This document shows positions 7,596 to 17,250 of a stretch of DNA of 64,000 nt, one piece after another. How positions within the stretch are numbered: the first letter of the stretch is position 1; the number at the start of each line of letters is the position of its first letter. A model generated the notes under the pieces. That model worked only from the letters and a program-made list of their open reading frames with translations. It searched no databases and was not told the origin of the DNA. A program made the translations under genes and the position numbers. This DNA comes from Gordonia polyisoprenivorans. Lineage in GTDB: Bacteria; Actinomycetota; Actinomycetes; Mycobacteriales; Mycobacteriaceae. Location: the NCBI RefSeq assembly GCF_017654315.1, contig NZ_CP072203.1:5890001-5954000 (forward strand), written 5' to 3'.

Positions 7596-9116
7596 ATGAC
7601 AGACACCAATTCGTCGCCGGCAGCAGAGAACCCGGCACCAGTAGAGTCCGTTCCGCGCAACGGGTCGTCCAATGGCGCCGCGATCGCCACCGTCATCGCG
7701 CTGTGCTTCGGTGGCCTCGTCGCATCCTTGATGCAGACGCTGGTCATCCCGATCCAGCCCGAGTTGCCCACCCTGCTGGGCACCTCCCATTCCAACGCGT
7801 CGTGGGTGATCACCGCGACATTGCTGGCCGCCGCGATCGCGATGCCCATCGCCGGCCGCCTCGGCGACATGTTCGGCAAGCAGCGAGTCCTGCTGGGCAG
7901 CGCCGCGCTGCTCGTCGCCGGTTCCATCGTGTGTGCCCTGAGCAGTTCGGTCATCCCGATGATCGCCGGCCGCGCGATCCAGGGCCTGGCCATGGGCTTC
8001 ATCCCCGTCGGCATCAGCCTCATGCGTGAGGTCACGCCACCCAAGATCACCTCGATGGCGATCGCCGCGATGAGCGCGACGCTCGGTGTGGGTGGCGCGA
8101 TCGGTCTGCCGCTGTCGGCGTGGATCGCGCAGAGCTGGAACTGGCACGGCCTGTTCTGGGTGTCGGCGATCCTGTCGTTGGCCGTCCTCGCCCTGGTCGT
8201 CGTGGTCGTCCCCCACGTCCCCGACGCGGTCGGTGGCCGTCTGGACTTCGTCGGCGCGATCGGCTTGGCCATCGGTTTGTCGGCCGCACTCATCGCCGTG
8301 TCCAAGGGCAACGACTGGGGTTGGACGTCGGGAACCACGCTCGGCACGCTGATCGGCGGTCTCGTCGTGCTCGGGGCGTGGGGTTTCTATCAGCTGCGAA
8401 CCCCCGAACCGCTCGTCGACCTGCGGACCACCGCACGTCCGGCGGTCCTGCTCACCAACATCGCCGCCGTCGCCATCGGCTTCGGCATGATGGCGCAGTC
8501 GATCGTCATCCCAATGCTGCTCGAGATGGACGTGCGCACCGGAGTCGGACTCGGCCAGACCATGCTCGAGGCCGGCCTGTGGATGGCGCCCGGCGGACTG
8601 ATGATGCTGGTCTTCGCCCCGGTCTCGGGCACGTTGATCAACAAGATCGGCGCCAAGTACACCTTGGCCATCGGCGCGACGGTGCTCGGTGTGGGCTACC
8701 TGCTCGCGATGTTCCTGATGAACTCGCCGTGGCAGCTGATGATCGCGTCGATCATCGCCGCGTCGGGCGTCGGCATCGGCTATGCGGCGATGCCGACCTT
8801 GATCATGGGCGCGGTGCCGATGACCGAGGCCGGTGCGGCCGTCGGCCTCAACGGATTGATGCGCTCGATCGGCACCACCGTCTCCTCGGCGGTAATGGCG
8901 GTGCTGCTGACCACCTCGACGATCAGCATGGCGGGCAACGACATTCCCACCCACACGACGTTCAAGTGGTGCTTCCTGGTGGGCGCCGTCGCCGCATTCG
9001 TCGGAGTGGCCATCACCCTGTGCATCCCCAAGCGCGGGCCCCAGCCGACGCCGACTGGCGTGGTGATCGCCGACTCGGCAGCGCCGGGCTCGGCAGCACC
9101 GGCCACCTCGCACTGA
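7596..9116 (+). CDS. MFS drug-efflux transporter, DHA2 (EmrB/QacA) type
   Basis: About 506 residues with many hydrophobic segments, compatible with the 14-helix DHA2 group. The conserved loop GRLGDMFGKQRVLL (motif A, GxLaDrxGrkxxl) follows helix 2, and GVGGAIGLPLSAWI is the motif C region. It should export hydrophobic or cationic compounds using the proton gradient. The start ATG at 7596 is fixed by an excellent AGGAGGTG ribosome-binding site; earlier in-frame starts would run through the operators. It faces the MarR/SDR pair and is probably repressed by MarR. The substrate is unknown. Confidence 0.88.
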   Translation: MTDTNSSPAAENPAPVESVPRNGSSNGAAIATVIALCFGGLVASLMQTLVIPIQPELPTLLGTSHSNASWVITATLLAAAIAMPIAGRLGDMFGKQRVLLGSAALLVAGSIVCALSSSVIPMIAGRAIQGLAMGFIPVGISLMREVTPPKITSMAIAAMSATLGVGGAIGLPLSAWIAQSWNWHGLFWVSAILSLAVLALVVVVVPHVPDAVGGRLDFVGAIGLAIGLSAALIAVSKGNDWGWTSGTTLGTLIGGLVVLGAWGFYQLRTPEPLVDLRTTARPAVLLTNIAAVAIGFGMMAQSIVIPMLLEMDVRTGVGLGQTMLEAGLWMAPGGLMMLVFAPVSGTLINKIGAKYTLAIGATVLGVGYLLAMFLMNSPWQLMIASIIAASGVGIGYAAMPTLIMGAVPMTEAGAAVGLNGLMRSIGTTVSSAVMAVLLTTSTISMAGNDIPTHTTFKWCFLVGAVAAFVGVAITLCIPKRGPQPTPTGVVIADSAAPGSAAPATSH

Positions 9117-9132
9117 CCCCGCGCTCGACCCG

Positions 9133-10239
9133 TCAGACCAGCCGGTCGCCGGTCTCGGGGTGGAACAGGTGAACCGCGTTGTCGGCCTGCCGCAACCGGA
9201 TTCCCTCTCCACGCTTGGCCGGCGCCCGCTGTGAAGAGCGTGCCACCACGACCATCGGATCACCGTCGAGGTTGTGGACCGATTCGTCGGCCAGCGAGGC
9301 GTAGACGTAGGTTTCGCTGCCGAGCTCTTCGAGAAGTGCGACGTCGGCGTTGAGTCCGGTGCCGTCGTCGGAGAGCGCTAGGTGCTCGGGCCGGATGCCG
9401 ACGACGACCGAGCTCAGCCCGGACTTGCGCAGTGCCGCCTGCGATGTGGCGTCGATGTCGATGTCGGCTCCGGCGATCGAGATCGCGCCGTCGCGGATCG
9501 GCGCGGTGAACAGGTTCATCGCCGGTGATCCGATGAAGCCGGCGACGAAGGCGTTGACCGGGTGGTCGTAGAGTTCGGCCGGGGTGGAGAACTGCTGGAG
9601 TACACCGTGTTTGAGTACGGCGACACGATCGCCCATGGTCATCGCCTCGACCTGGTCGTGGGTGACGTAGACGGTGGTGGTACCGAGTCGGCGTTGCAGC
9701 GCGGCGATCTGGGTGCGTGTCTGGACCCGCAGTTTCGCGTCGAGGTTCGACAGCGGCTCGTCCATGCAGAACACCTGCGGTTCGCGCACGATCGCGCGGC
9801 CCATGGCGACGCGTTGACGTTGTCCGCCGGACAGTTTCGCCGGTTTGCGGTCCAGATAGTCGGTGAGGTCGAGGAGTTTGGCGGCCTCGGCGACCTTGCG
9901 CTTGCGTTCGTCGGCGGAGATGCCGCGCATCTTCAGCGCGAATCCCATGTTCTCCCCGACGGTCTTGTTGGGGTAGAGCGCATAGTTCTGGAAGACCATG
10001 GCGATGTCACGGTCCTTGGGCGCGACGCCGACCATGTTGTCCCCGCCGATGCGGATCTGCCCGGAATCGATCTCCTCGAGTCCGGCGAGCATCCGCAGTG
10101 CCGTGGATTTGCCGGAGCCCGACGGTCCGACGAGGACCACGAACTCGCCGTCGGCGATGTCGAGGTCGAGGGAGTCGACGGCCAGTGACTCGGCGCCCGG
10201 GTAGACGCAGCAGGCCTTGTCGTAGGTGATGGTTGCCAT
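9133..10239 (-). CDS. ABC transporter ATPase, carbohydrate type (MsmK/UgpC/SmoK-like)
   Basis: A 368-residue ATPase with Walker A GPSGSGKST, Q-loop VFQNYALYPNKTV, signature LSGGQRQR, Walker B VFCMDEPLSNLDAKL, and a C-terminal regulatory (MOI/TOBE) domain, as in importers of sugars and polyols. AGGAG stands 5 nt before its ATG. It is the last gene of the leftward polyol uptake operon, 52 nt after permease 1. The 16-nt gap to the convergent MFS gene leaves no room for a large terminator. Confidence 0.92.
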   Translation of the reverse strand: MATITYDKACCVYPGAESLAVDSLDLDIADGEFVVLVGPSGSGKSTALRMLAGLEEIDSGQIRIGGDNMVGVAPKDRDIAMVFQNYALYPNKTVGENMGFALKMRGISADERKRKVAEAAKLLDLTDYLDRKPAKLSGGQRQRVAMGRAIVREPQVFCMDEPLSNLDAKLRVQTRTQIAALQRRLGTTTVYVTHDQVEAMTMGDRVAVLKHGVLQQFSTPAELYDHPVNAFVAGFIGSPAMNLFTAPIRDGAISIAGADIDIDATSQAALRKSGLSSVVVGIRPEHLALSDDGTGLNADVALLEELGSETYVYASLADESVHNLDGDPMVVVARSSQRAPAKRGEGIRLRQADNAVHLFHPETGDRLV

Positions 10240-10291
10240 GGGGTTCTCCTGTTGATACGAAAGCGCTTGGGTGAGTGGGTGACCGGCGTGA

Positions 10292-11167
10292 TTACTTGAT
10301 CGCGCCGAAGGACAGGCCGCGGACGAGTTTGTTCTGGGCGATCCAGCCGCAGATCACCACCGGCAGCGCGGCCAGGACCGACGCCGCCGACAATTGCGCC
10401 CAGTAGAGGCCCTGCCCGGACATGAAGCCGGTCAGGAAGACCGGCATCGTCTGCCCGTTGACGGCGGTCATGTTGACGGCGAAGAAGAATTCGTTCCACG
10501 AGAAGATGACGCAGATCAGTGCGGTGGCCGCGATACCCGGGGAGATCAGCGGCAGGATCACCTCACGGACCGAGGTCCACAGACTGGCGCCGTCGATGCT
10601 GGCGGCCTCGAGCAGTTCGCCGGGCACCTCGAGGAAGAACGACCGCATCATCCACACGGCGATCGGCAGATTCATTGCGGTGTAGAGGATCACCAGCGTC
10701 CACACGTTGTCGAGCATCCCGATCTTGCCGACGATCACATACAGCGGGATGATCGCGGCCACGATCGGCAGCATCTTGGTGGAGATGAAGAAGAACAGCG
10801 CGTCCTTGGTCTTGCGGACCGGGCGCAGCGACAACGCGAAGGCCGCCGGCACACCGAGGACCAGAACCAGAATCGTCGAGACGATGGTGGCGAACAGGGA
10901 ATTGAGCAGTGGGGTACCGATTCCGGCGTCGAAGACGTTGCGGAACTGCTGCAGGGTCGGGGCGAAGAAGAACGTCGGCGGGTTGGTGGCGGCGTCGCTT
11001 TCCTTCTTGAACGCGGTCAGCACCATCCACAGCACCGGGAAGAAGAACCCGATGGCCAGGATCCAGGTGAGTGCGGTCAGCGCCATCTGGCGCGGATTGC
11101 GGCTGCGGCGTACTTCGGGCGCCGACGTCGAAGTGGTGGTCGGGGCGGGGCGGGTGTCGGTACTCAT
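10292..11167 (-). CDS. Carbohydrate ABC transporter permease (MalG/SmoG type)
   Basis: A 291-residue membrane protein with about six helices and the EAA loop EAASIDGASLWTSVREVILPLISPG, which contacts the ATPase. The ATG at 11167 overlaps the stop of the upstream permease in a TGATG arrangement, so translation is coupled. A longer reading of the frame to 11686 would overlap the other permease completely and is not credible. Together with the second permease, binding protein and ATPase it makes a complete importer in the cytoplasmic membrane. Confidence 0.9.
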   Translation of the reverse strand: MSTDTRPAPTTTSTSAPEVRRSRNPRQMALTALTWILAIGFFFPVLWMVLTAFKKESDAATNPPTFFFAPTLQQFRNVFDAGIGTPLLNSLFATIVSTILVLVLGVPAAFALSLRPVRKTKDALFFFISTKMLPIVAAIIPLYVIVGKIGMLDNVWTLVILYTAMNLPIAVWMMRSFFLEVPGELLEAASIDGASLWTSVREVILPLISPGIAATALICVIFSWNEFFFAVNMTAVNGQTMPVFLTGFMSGQGLYWAQLSAASVLAALPVVICGWIAQNKLVRGLSFGAIK

Positions 11168-12126
11168 CAGGCCGGCTCCTCTGTTCCGGTGAATGACTTG
11201 AAGATCAGGCGCAGGGCCAGGGACGCGACGACGATCGTGCCGATCACCGTGACCACGCCCATCGCAGCGGCCTGCCCGATGTCGAATCCGAGGAAGGCAC
11301 GCTGATAGATGTAGTAGGACAGATTGGAGCTGGCCACACCCGGTCCGCCGGAGGTCATCATGTAGACCGCGTCGAAGGTGTTGACCAGGTAGATGGCGCC
11401 GAGCACCGTGCCGAGTTCGATGAACCGCCGCAGGTGCGGCAGGGTCAGTTCGCGGAAGAGCCGGAAGCTGGTGGCGCCGTCCACCCGTGCGGCTTCCTGG
11501 ATGTCCCGGGGCATCGACTGCAGTCCGGCGAGGATCAGCAACATCATGAAAGGTGTCCACTGCCAAACGAGTTCGGCCATCACACTGGCGAGCGGGAATT
11601 CCGAGAGCCAGTCGGTGTGAATCCCGAACGGGCTCAACGCCCAGTTGACCAGGCCGTTGGTCGGCGAGAGCAGGCTCGTCTTCCACAGCAGCGCCGCGGC
11701 GACCGGTGTCACCAGGAACGGGGTGATCAGCAGGGTCCGAACCACGCCGCGCCCCAAGAATTTCCGGTCGAGCAGCAGGGCGAAGATCAGTCCGAGCACC
11801 ACCGAGATGATGACGGTGCCCACGATCAGCAGGATGGTGTTGAGGGTGACCGTCCAGAATTGGCTGTCACCGAACACCTCGACGTAGTTGTCGAATCCGA
11901 CGAAGCGACGTGAGCCCGGGCGGACCAGGTTCCACGACTGGGTCGAGTAGTAGAGCGTGAACACGAACGGCACCTGGGTGACCACGATCATGAAGATCAA
12001 GGCGGGCAACAGGGGTCCGCGTCGACGCCAGCCCTCGGCGCGACTGATCTGGTCTTTCTTCGAGGTCACCGGCCGCCCCTGATCGGGGGGCACCTGCGCG
12101 CCTCGCGTGGATACTGCGGTGGCCAT
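11167..12126 (-). CDS. Carbohydrate ABC transporter permease (MalF/SmoF type)
   Basis: A 319-residue membrane protein with the long N-terminal tail of the MalF-like partner, first helix LLPALIFMIVVTQVPFVFTL, and the EAA loop EAARVDGATSFRLFRELTLPHL. It follows the binding-protein gene by 2 nt and is coupled to the second permease. It forms the heteromeric channel of the putative polyol importer. Confidence 0.9.
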   Translation of the reverse strand: MATAVSTRGAQVPPDQGRPVTSKKDQISRAEGWRRRGPLLPALIFMIVVTQVPFVFTLYYSTQSWNLVRPGSRRFVGFDNYVEVFGDSQFWTVTLNTILLIVGTVIISVVLGLIFALLLDRKFLGRGVVRTLLITPFLVTPVAAALLWKTSLLSPTNGLVNWALSPFGIHTDWLSEFPLASVMAELVWQWTPFMMLLILAGLQSMPRDIQEAARVDGATSFRLFRELTLPHLRRFIELGTVLGAIYLVNTFDAVYMMTSGGPGVASSNLSYYIYQRAFLGFDIGQAAAMGVVTVIGTIVVASLALRLIFKSFTGTEEPA

Positions 12127-12128
12127 CT

Positions 12129-13523
12129 CTACTGCTCCCTCTGGTAGGACTTGCCGACGACCTCGGCGTACTGCTGGGCCTGTTCGAGTGCGTCGTGAAC
12201 GCTGATCTGCCCGGCGATCGCAGCCGAGATCTGTTGGCTCACGCGGGTTCCGAGGTCCTGGAACTCGGGGATCGCCAAGAACTGGATTCCGGTGTAGGGC
12301 ACCGGCTCCAGCGTCGGCTTGTTCTGGTTCGCCGCCTGCATCGCCTGCAGGGTCTGCTGGGCAAAGGGCCCGGAGATCTTCTGATAGGCCGGCAGCTGGT
12401 AGGTCGAGAGCCGACTACCGGGCGGGACGTGCGTGGCACCCAGGGTGTTCGCCACATGTTCGATGTACTTGCGGTTGGTCATCCAGTCGATGAACTTCCA
12501 GGCGTCGTCGCGGTGTTTGCTGCTCGACGGGATCCCGAGCGACCAGGTATAGAGCCAACCGTTGTCGCCCTTGGCCATGCGCGGAGACGGCAGGTAGCCG
12601 ACGTCGCCGGCGATGGTCGAGGTGTCCGGGCTCTCGAGCACCGACACCGCCGAGGTCGCGTCGTACCACATCGCCACCTGGCCCTGCGACATCAGGTTTC
12701 CGCATTCCTGGAAGCCCGACGACGACGCACCGGCCTCCCCGTACTTGCGCACCGTGTCGACGTAGAACTGGACGGCGGCCTCGACCTGCGGACTGGTCAG
12801 CTGGGCATTCCAGTTCTCGTCGTACCAGCGACCACCGTAGGCGTTGATGACGGTGTTCAGCGGGGCGAGCACCTCACCCCAACCGGGCTTGCCGCGCAGG
12901 CAGATTCCCGCCGTACGGTCGTTAGTGAGCTTGCGTGCGGCGTCGGCGACCTGCGGCCAGGTGGGGTCCGCGGGCAGCGCCACACCGGCCTGCGAGAAGA
13001 GCTTCTTGTTGTACATGAGGAACGACGACTCGCCGTAGAACGGGGCCGAGTACATCGAACCCTGATACGAGAGCGCCGATTTCAGCGTCGGAATGAAGTC
13101 GTTCGCGTCGTAGGAGGGGTCGGCGTCCATGTACGGGGTGAGATTGACCAGCCACCCGTTCTTCGCCCACATGGGTGTCTCGTAGTTACTGATCATCACC
13201 ACGTCGAACTCACCACCGCCGGTGGCCACCGACGCGGTGATCTTCGCGCGCGCTTCGTTTTCCGAGAGCGTGACGAAGCGGACCTTGGTACCCGGGTTCT
13301 CCTGCTCGAACTGGCCGGACAGCTTGATCGCGTCCTGCATCTGCGAATTCGAGACCATCGCGACCGTCACTTCGCGGCCACCGCCACCGGTGAGTGAGCC
13401 GGCACCGGCGCATCCGGTGGCCAGCAGACCGATCGTGGCGGCCAAGGCCACCAGACCGGCCTTGCCGCGACGGCGTGACGGGGAGAGATGCCCGCGCGGG
13501 AATCTCGCTCGTAGGGATCTCAC
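12129..13523 (-). CDS. Solute-binding lipoprotein of the polyol/sugar ABC importer
   Basis: A 464-residue family-1 extracellular binding protein. A basic N-terminus is followed by a hydrophobic segment and the lipobox LLATGC, giving a membrane-anchored lipoprotein. The body has the usual binding-protein pattern (FEQENPGTKVRFVTLSENEAR; MWYDATSAV). The GTG start at 13523 overlaps the regulator's TGA and has GGAAGG 6 nt upstream; a start at 13553 would lie inside the regulator gene. The ligand is probably a polyol, inferred from the dehydrogenases encoded divergently. Confidence 0.88.
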   Translation of the reverse strand: MRSLRARFPRGHLSPSRRRGKAGLVALAATIGLLATGCAGAGSLTGGGGREVTVAMVSNSQMQDAIKLSGQFEQENPGTKVRFVTLSENEARAKITASVATGGGEFDVVMISNYETPMWAKNGWLVNLTPYMDADPSYDANDFIPTLKSALSYQGSMYSAPFYGESSFLMYNKKLFSQAGVALPADPTWPQVADAARKLTNDRTAGICLRGKPGWGEVLAPLNTVINAYGGRWYDENWNAQLTSPQVEAAVQFYVDTVRKYGEAGASSSGFQECGNLMSQGQVAMWYDATSAVSVLESPDTSTIAGDVGYLPSPRMAKGDNGWLYTWSLGIPSSSKHRDDAWKFIDWMTNRKYIEHVANTLGATHVPPGSRLSTYQLPAYQKISGPFAQQTLQAMQAANQNKPTLEPVPYTGIQFLAIPEFQDLGTRVSQQISAAIAGQISVHDALEQAQQYAEVVGKSYQREQ

Positions 13524-14632
13524 TGCTGACCTTCCTGTTGTGAGACAAGCCATTCCGCGGTCGGTACGTCGGTGACCAGGATGGTCGCGTGGCCGCCGCG
13601 GAGTGCGCCGAGAATGGATTCGGCCCGGTGGGTGCCACCGGATATCAAGATCGCCGTGGGGCAGGCCTTCACCGCGTCGAGGGGGACCGAGACGGTCCGC
13701 TCCACCAGACTCGATTCGACGGCGATGCCCTGTGCGTCGTAGAAGCGCCCGCCGATCTCGCCGACCGCGCCGAGCTCGAGCAGTTCGTCGAGGACGATCG
13801 CATCGATGAATGCGCCCTCGAACAGGGTCGTCGACGTCGAGACCGAGCCCACTCCGAAGAGCATCACCTGCGCGCCACGTGCTGCCGACAGAGCTTGGGA
13901 GACAACCGAATCACGATTGAGGGCGGCGACGGTGTCGGGGTCGACGAACAACGGTGCGACCAGGCGCAGCGGCTGCGCGTGCAGACGCTCGGAGAAGCGG
14001 GCCAGCGCGTGGTCGACGCCGGTGTGGTACTCGACGGAGGTCATCGAGCCGTCCATCTGCACCACGCGTTGCGCCGCCGCGTTGGCGGTCATCGCGTCGG
14101 CGGTCGCGACCTGCTCAGGGCCCCAGGTGAATCCGAAGGTGTCGGCGGGTTGGATGCGCCGCGACAGGACCGACGCGCCCGCTCGGCCGAGGGCGGCGTT
14201 GCCCGAGGCGGTGCCGTCGGCGACCTCGTCGATGATCAGCACCTCGTCGAGACCGAAGATCTGCTCCACCGTGCGTTCGAGGTCGGTGTGAATCGACGCC
14301 GACAGATGCTCGGGAGCGGTCACCGACACCTGGACGAGCCCCTGAGCACGTGCTCGCGCGATGAGCCGCCCGGCCGTCGGACGTGACACCCCGAGTCGGC
14401 CGGCGATGTCGGCCTGCGTCAGTCCCTCGAGGTGATACATCGTGGCCGCTCGCACGAGCAGCCGCAGATCCTGACCGGTGTCGGCGGCGGGCCGGCCCGC
14501 CGCTCCACGCCCGGTGGCCGGTCGTTTCGGCGGACCGTCGGGCACGTCCTTCGCGGCATCTGCCACATCTTTGCGAGAAGGCACTCGTCGACTCCGTTCG
14601 ATCGCGGTGGTTCCTGTTGACGTGGTGAGCAT
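13520..14632 (-). CDS. SorC/DeoR-type sugar-binding transcriptional regulator
   Basis: Up to 370 residues. A helix-turn-helix (YHLEGLTQADIAGRLGVSRPTAGRLIARA, near residues 65-95) precedes a SorC effector domain that normally senses a phosphorylated sugar (GVGSVSTSTTLFEGAFI; LISGGTHRAESIL). It is the first gene of the leftward transport operon and is divergent from the dehydrogenase operon. The ATG at 14632 lies inside a palindromic site, so either transcription is leaderless and autorepressed or a later start (GTG 14584) is used. The charged N-terminal 50 residues are poorly conserved in type. Confidence 0.85.
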   Translation of the reverse strand: MLTTSTGTTAIERSRRVPSRKDVADAAKDVPDGPPKRPATGRGAAGRPAADTGQDLRLLVRAATMYHLEGLTQADIAGRLGVSRPTAGRLIARARAQGLVQVSVTAPEHLSASIHTDLERTVEQIFGLDEVLIIDEVADGTASGNAALGRAGASVLSRRIQPADTFGFTWGPEQVATADAMTANAAAQRVVQMDGSMTSVEYHTGVDHALARFSERLHAQPLRLVAPLFVDPDTVAALNRDSVVSQALSAARGAQVMLFGVGSVSTSTTLFEGAFIDAIVLDELLELGAVGEIGGRFYDAQGIAVESSLVERTVSVPLDAVKACPTAILISGGTHRAESILGALRGGHATILVTDVPTAEWLVSQQEGQQ

Positions 14633-14640
14633 CTGCTCAC
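14625..14640. promoter_or_regulatory. Palindrome GTGAGC-N4-GCTCAC, probable SorC operator
   Basis: The core TGAGCA-TC-TGCTCA is perfect. Further half-sites lie close by: GTGCTCA at 14652-14658 and GTGAGC at 14678-14683, which forms the dehydrogenase start codon. TGAGCA/TGCTCA half-sites are familiar for SorC-family regulators. The cluster sits between the two divergent polyol operons. Confidence 0.6.
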
Positions 14641-14677
14641 TAGCCGTTCATGTGCTCAGTACGCTAACATCCTCGAT

Positions 14678-15772
14678 GTGAGCCACGCAACAATGATCGA
14701 GAAACGTGATGCGCTGTCGGGGACCATGCGCGCCGGCGTTCTGCATCCCGACCTCCGTCTGTCCGTCGAGGAGCGCCCCGTTCCCATCCCCACTGCCGGC
14801 GATGTGTTGGTGCAGGTCAGCGCGGTGGGAATCTGCGGGTCGGACACCCACTACGTGCGGCACGGACGCATCGGCGACTTCGTCGTCCGCGAGCCGCTGA
14901 TCCTCGGCCACGAGGCCGCGGGCTCGATCGTCGCCGTCGGCGCAGGTGTGGATGCGGCACGGATCGGTGAGCGCGTATCGATCGAACCGCAGCGACCCGA
15001 TCCGGCATCGGCGGAGACCATGCGGGGTGCATACAACCTGTGCCCACACATGCGCTTCTACGCCACCCCACCGGTCGACGGCGCTCTCGCCGGATTCGTG
15101 ACCATCGGCGCCGCTTTCGCCCACCCGATTCCCGACGAGATCAGCGACGAGGCGGCCGCACTCTTCGAGCCGTTGTCGGTGGGCATCGCCTCGATGCGCA
15201 AGGCGGGCGTGGGGCCCGGTGACGCCGTGCTCATCGCCGGGGCGGGCCCGATCGGACTGATGTGTGCACAGGTCGCCCGGGCGTCCGGGGTGACCCGCAT
15301 CGTGCTCAGTGAACCCGATCCCGAACGTCGCACGCGAGCAGAGGATTTCGGCGCGACCGAGACCATTGCCCCCGGCACCGGGTTGGCGCCGGTGGATGCC
15401 TTCATCGATGCCAGCGGTGTCACGGCCGCGGTCACCGCGGGCCTGCGGGCGCTGCGACCCGGCGGACGGGCCGTGCTGGTCGGTATGGGCGCCGACACCA
15501 TGGACCTGCAGGTCTCACTGATCCAGAATCGTGAGATCGTACTGACCGGGGTTTTCCGCTACGCCAACACCTGGCCCACCGCGCGCGCGTTGGTGATGTC
15601 GGCCGCCGTCGACCTCGACGCGATGGTCACCGCCCACTACGGGCTCGACGAGATCGCCGAGGCGCTGAACTCCGATCGCGTGCCCGGAATGATCAAAGCC
15701 GTTGTCCATCCACAGGTCTCGCGATATCACACAGATGTCAGCGCCGAACCGAATCGAAAGGACCGTTCGTGA
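14678..15772 (+). CDS. Zinc-dependent polyol (L-iditol/sorbitol/xylitol) dehydrogenase
   Basis: A 364-residue medium-chain dehydrogenase. Catalytic-zinc ligands are visible as GICGSD (Cys), GHEAAG (His) and the following Glu; VSIEPQRPD and YNLCPHMRFYATPP are typical of the sorbitol dehydrogenase branch. The Rossmann motif is GAGPIG, followed by an acidic SEPDPE, which favours NAD. The start is GTG (14678). It is the first gene of the rightward operon and overlaps the next gene by 4 nt. It would oxidise a polyol imported by the ABC system to a ketose. Confidence 0.88.
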   Translation: MSHATMIEKRDALSGTMRAGVLHPDLRLSVEERPVPIPTAGDVLVQVSAVGICGSDTHYVRHGRIGDFVVREPLILGHEAAGSIVAVGAGVDAARIGERVSIEPQRPDPASAETMRGAYNLCPHMRFYATPPVDGALAGFVTIGAAFAHPIPDEISDEAAALFEPLSVGIASMRKAGVGPGDAVLIAGAGPIGLMCAQVARASGVTRIVLSEPDPERRTRAEDFGATETIAPGTGLAPVDAFIDASGVTAAVTAGLRALRPGGRAVLVGMGADTMDLQVSLIQNREIVLTGVFRYANTWPTARALVMSAAVDLDAMVTAHYGLDEIAEALNSDRVPGMIKAVVHPQVSRYHTDVSAEPNRKDRS

Positions 15773-17250
15773 GCACTCTCGCCGACGCCCTCCCGCTCAA
15801 CACCACCATGCTGGGTTCTCTCGGTGACGTGCCGACGCCGCGCTACGACCGGGCCTCGGTCACCGCGGGCATCGTCCACTTCGGGGTCGGCGGCTTCCAC
15901 CGCGCCCACCAGGCTTTCTACATCGACCGGTTGCTCGCGTCCGATCCGTCGTGGGGAATCTGCGGTGTCGGAGTGCGACCCGCCGACGCGCGGATGCGGG
16001 ATGCGCTTGTGCCACAAGACGGTCTGTACACCCTGACCCTCAAGCATCCCGACGGTGCGGTGGAGACGTCGGTGATCGGCTCGATCGTCGAGTACCTCTA
16101 TGCTCCCGACGATCCGGAGGCCGTTCTCGAGAAGCTCTCCGATCCGGCCGTGCGCATCGTGTCCCTGACGGTCACCGAGGGCGGTTACAACTTCTCGGCG
16201 GCCACCGGCGAGTTCGATGCCGACAACCCGGACATCGTTGCCGATCTCACCGGAAAGGCCGCGCCGACAACCGTCTTCGGACTCGTGGTGGAAGCTCTGG
16301 CCCGACGCCGCGAGCGGGGCGTGCCCTCGTTCACCGTGATGTCTTGTGACAACATCGCCGGCAACGGCCATATGGCGCACTCGACGTTCCTCGCCTACGC
16401 TCGGCTGCGCGATCCGGAGCTGGCGGCGTGGATCGACGAGCACACGCGGTTCCCGAATTCGATGGTCGACCGCATCACCCCGGCCACTCCCCCAGAGCTG
16501 GCCGGTGAGGTCGCTGAGCGCACCGGGATCGCCGACGCCTGGCCGGTGGTGGCCGAACCCTTCACCCAGTGGGTACTCGAGGACGATTTCTCCTGCGGCA
16601 GGCCGGCTCTCGAGGATGTGGACGTCCAGGTCGTCGCCGACGTCACGCCGTACGAACTCATGAAACTCCGGCTGCTCAACGCCGGACATCAGGCACTGTG
16701 CTACTTCGCCCATCTGCTGGGGTACCGCTACGTTCACGACGCCGCGGTCGATCCCGATCTACGGGAGCTGTTGCGCCGCTATATGTCCGAGGAAGGCAAG
16801 CCGACGCTCGCACCCTTGCCCGACGTTGACGTCGACGCCTACATCGAGACGCTGCTCGAGCGATTCGGCAATCCGGCCATCGCCGACACGATTGCCCGGC
16901 TGTGCCAGGACTCCTCCAACCGCATCCCCAAATGGCTGGTACCGGTGATCCGGGACCGTCTCGCGCAGCGTGGTTCCGTGAGACTGTCGGCCGCGGTGGT
17001 GGCGAGCTGGACGCGCTACGCCGAGGGGGTCGACGAGCACGGCAATGCGATCACCGTCGACGACCCGCTGGCCGATCGCCTCGTCCCGCTGGCGCAGTGC
17101 TCACGCACCGAGCCCCTGGCATTCCTGTCCGAGACGTCACTGTTCGGCAATCTCGCCGAGCATGAGGCGTTCACCGAACCGTACCTGTGGGCGTTGGAAT
17201 CGTTGCGCAGCAAGGGTGCTCGCGCCACCCTCCAGGAGCTGCTGTCATGA
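15769..17250 (+). CDS. Mannitol 2-dehydrogenase family polyol dehydrogenase (mannitol/D-arabinitol)
   Basis: A 493-residue long-chain polyol dehydrogenase. It has the N-terminal [29 protein letters not shown], and the catalytic stretch [14 protein letters not shown] with Lys, Asn and His of this zinc-independent family. The GTG start at 15769 overlaps the upstream stop (GTGA), and the xylulokinase start overlaps its own stop. It converts mannitol to fructose or D-arabinitol to D-xylulose; the adjacent xylulokinase favours arabinitol as one substrate. Confidence 0.9.
   Translation: MSTLADALPLNTTMLGSLGDVPTPRYDRASVTAGIVHFGVGGFHRAHQAFYIDRLLASDPSWGICGVGVRPADARMRDALVPQDGLYTLTLKHPDGAVETSVIGSIVEYLYAPDDPEAVLEKLSDPAVRIVSLTVTEGGYNFSAATGEFDADNPDIVADLTGKAAPTTVFGLVVEALARRRERGVPSFTVMSCDNIAGNGHMAHSTFLAYARLRDPELAAWIDEHTRFPNSMVDRITPATPPELAGEVAERTGIADAWPVVAEPFTQWVLEDDFSCGRPALEDVDVQVVADVTPYELMKLRLLNAGHQALCYFAHLLGYRYVHDAAVDPDLRELLRRYMSEEGKPTLAPLPDVDVDAYIETLLERFGNPAIADTIARLCQDSSNRIPKWLVPVIRDRLAQRGSVRLSAAVVASWTRYAEGVDEHGNAITVDDPLADRLVPLAQCSRTEPLAFLSETSLFGNLAEHEAFTEPYLWALESLRSKGARATLQELLS

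Noticed and set aside
7584..9263. A 559-codon open frame antisense to the MFS transporter
   Set aside because: It is rich in Arg, Asp and His with no motif, and is the GC-driven shadow of a clearly recognisable transporter.
10261..10268. AAGCGCTT palindrome between the permease and ATPase genes, like a LacI-family core
   Set aside because: Only 8 bp, inside an operon and before an internal gene; no LacI-type gene is nearby, so chance is likely.
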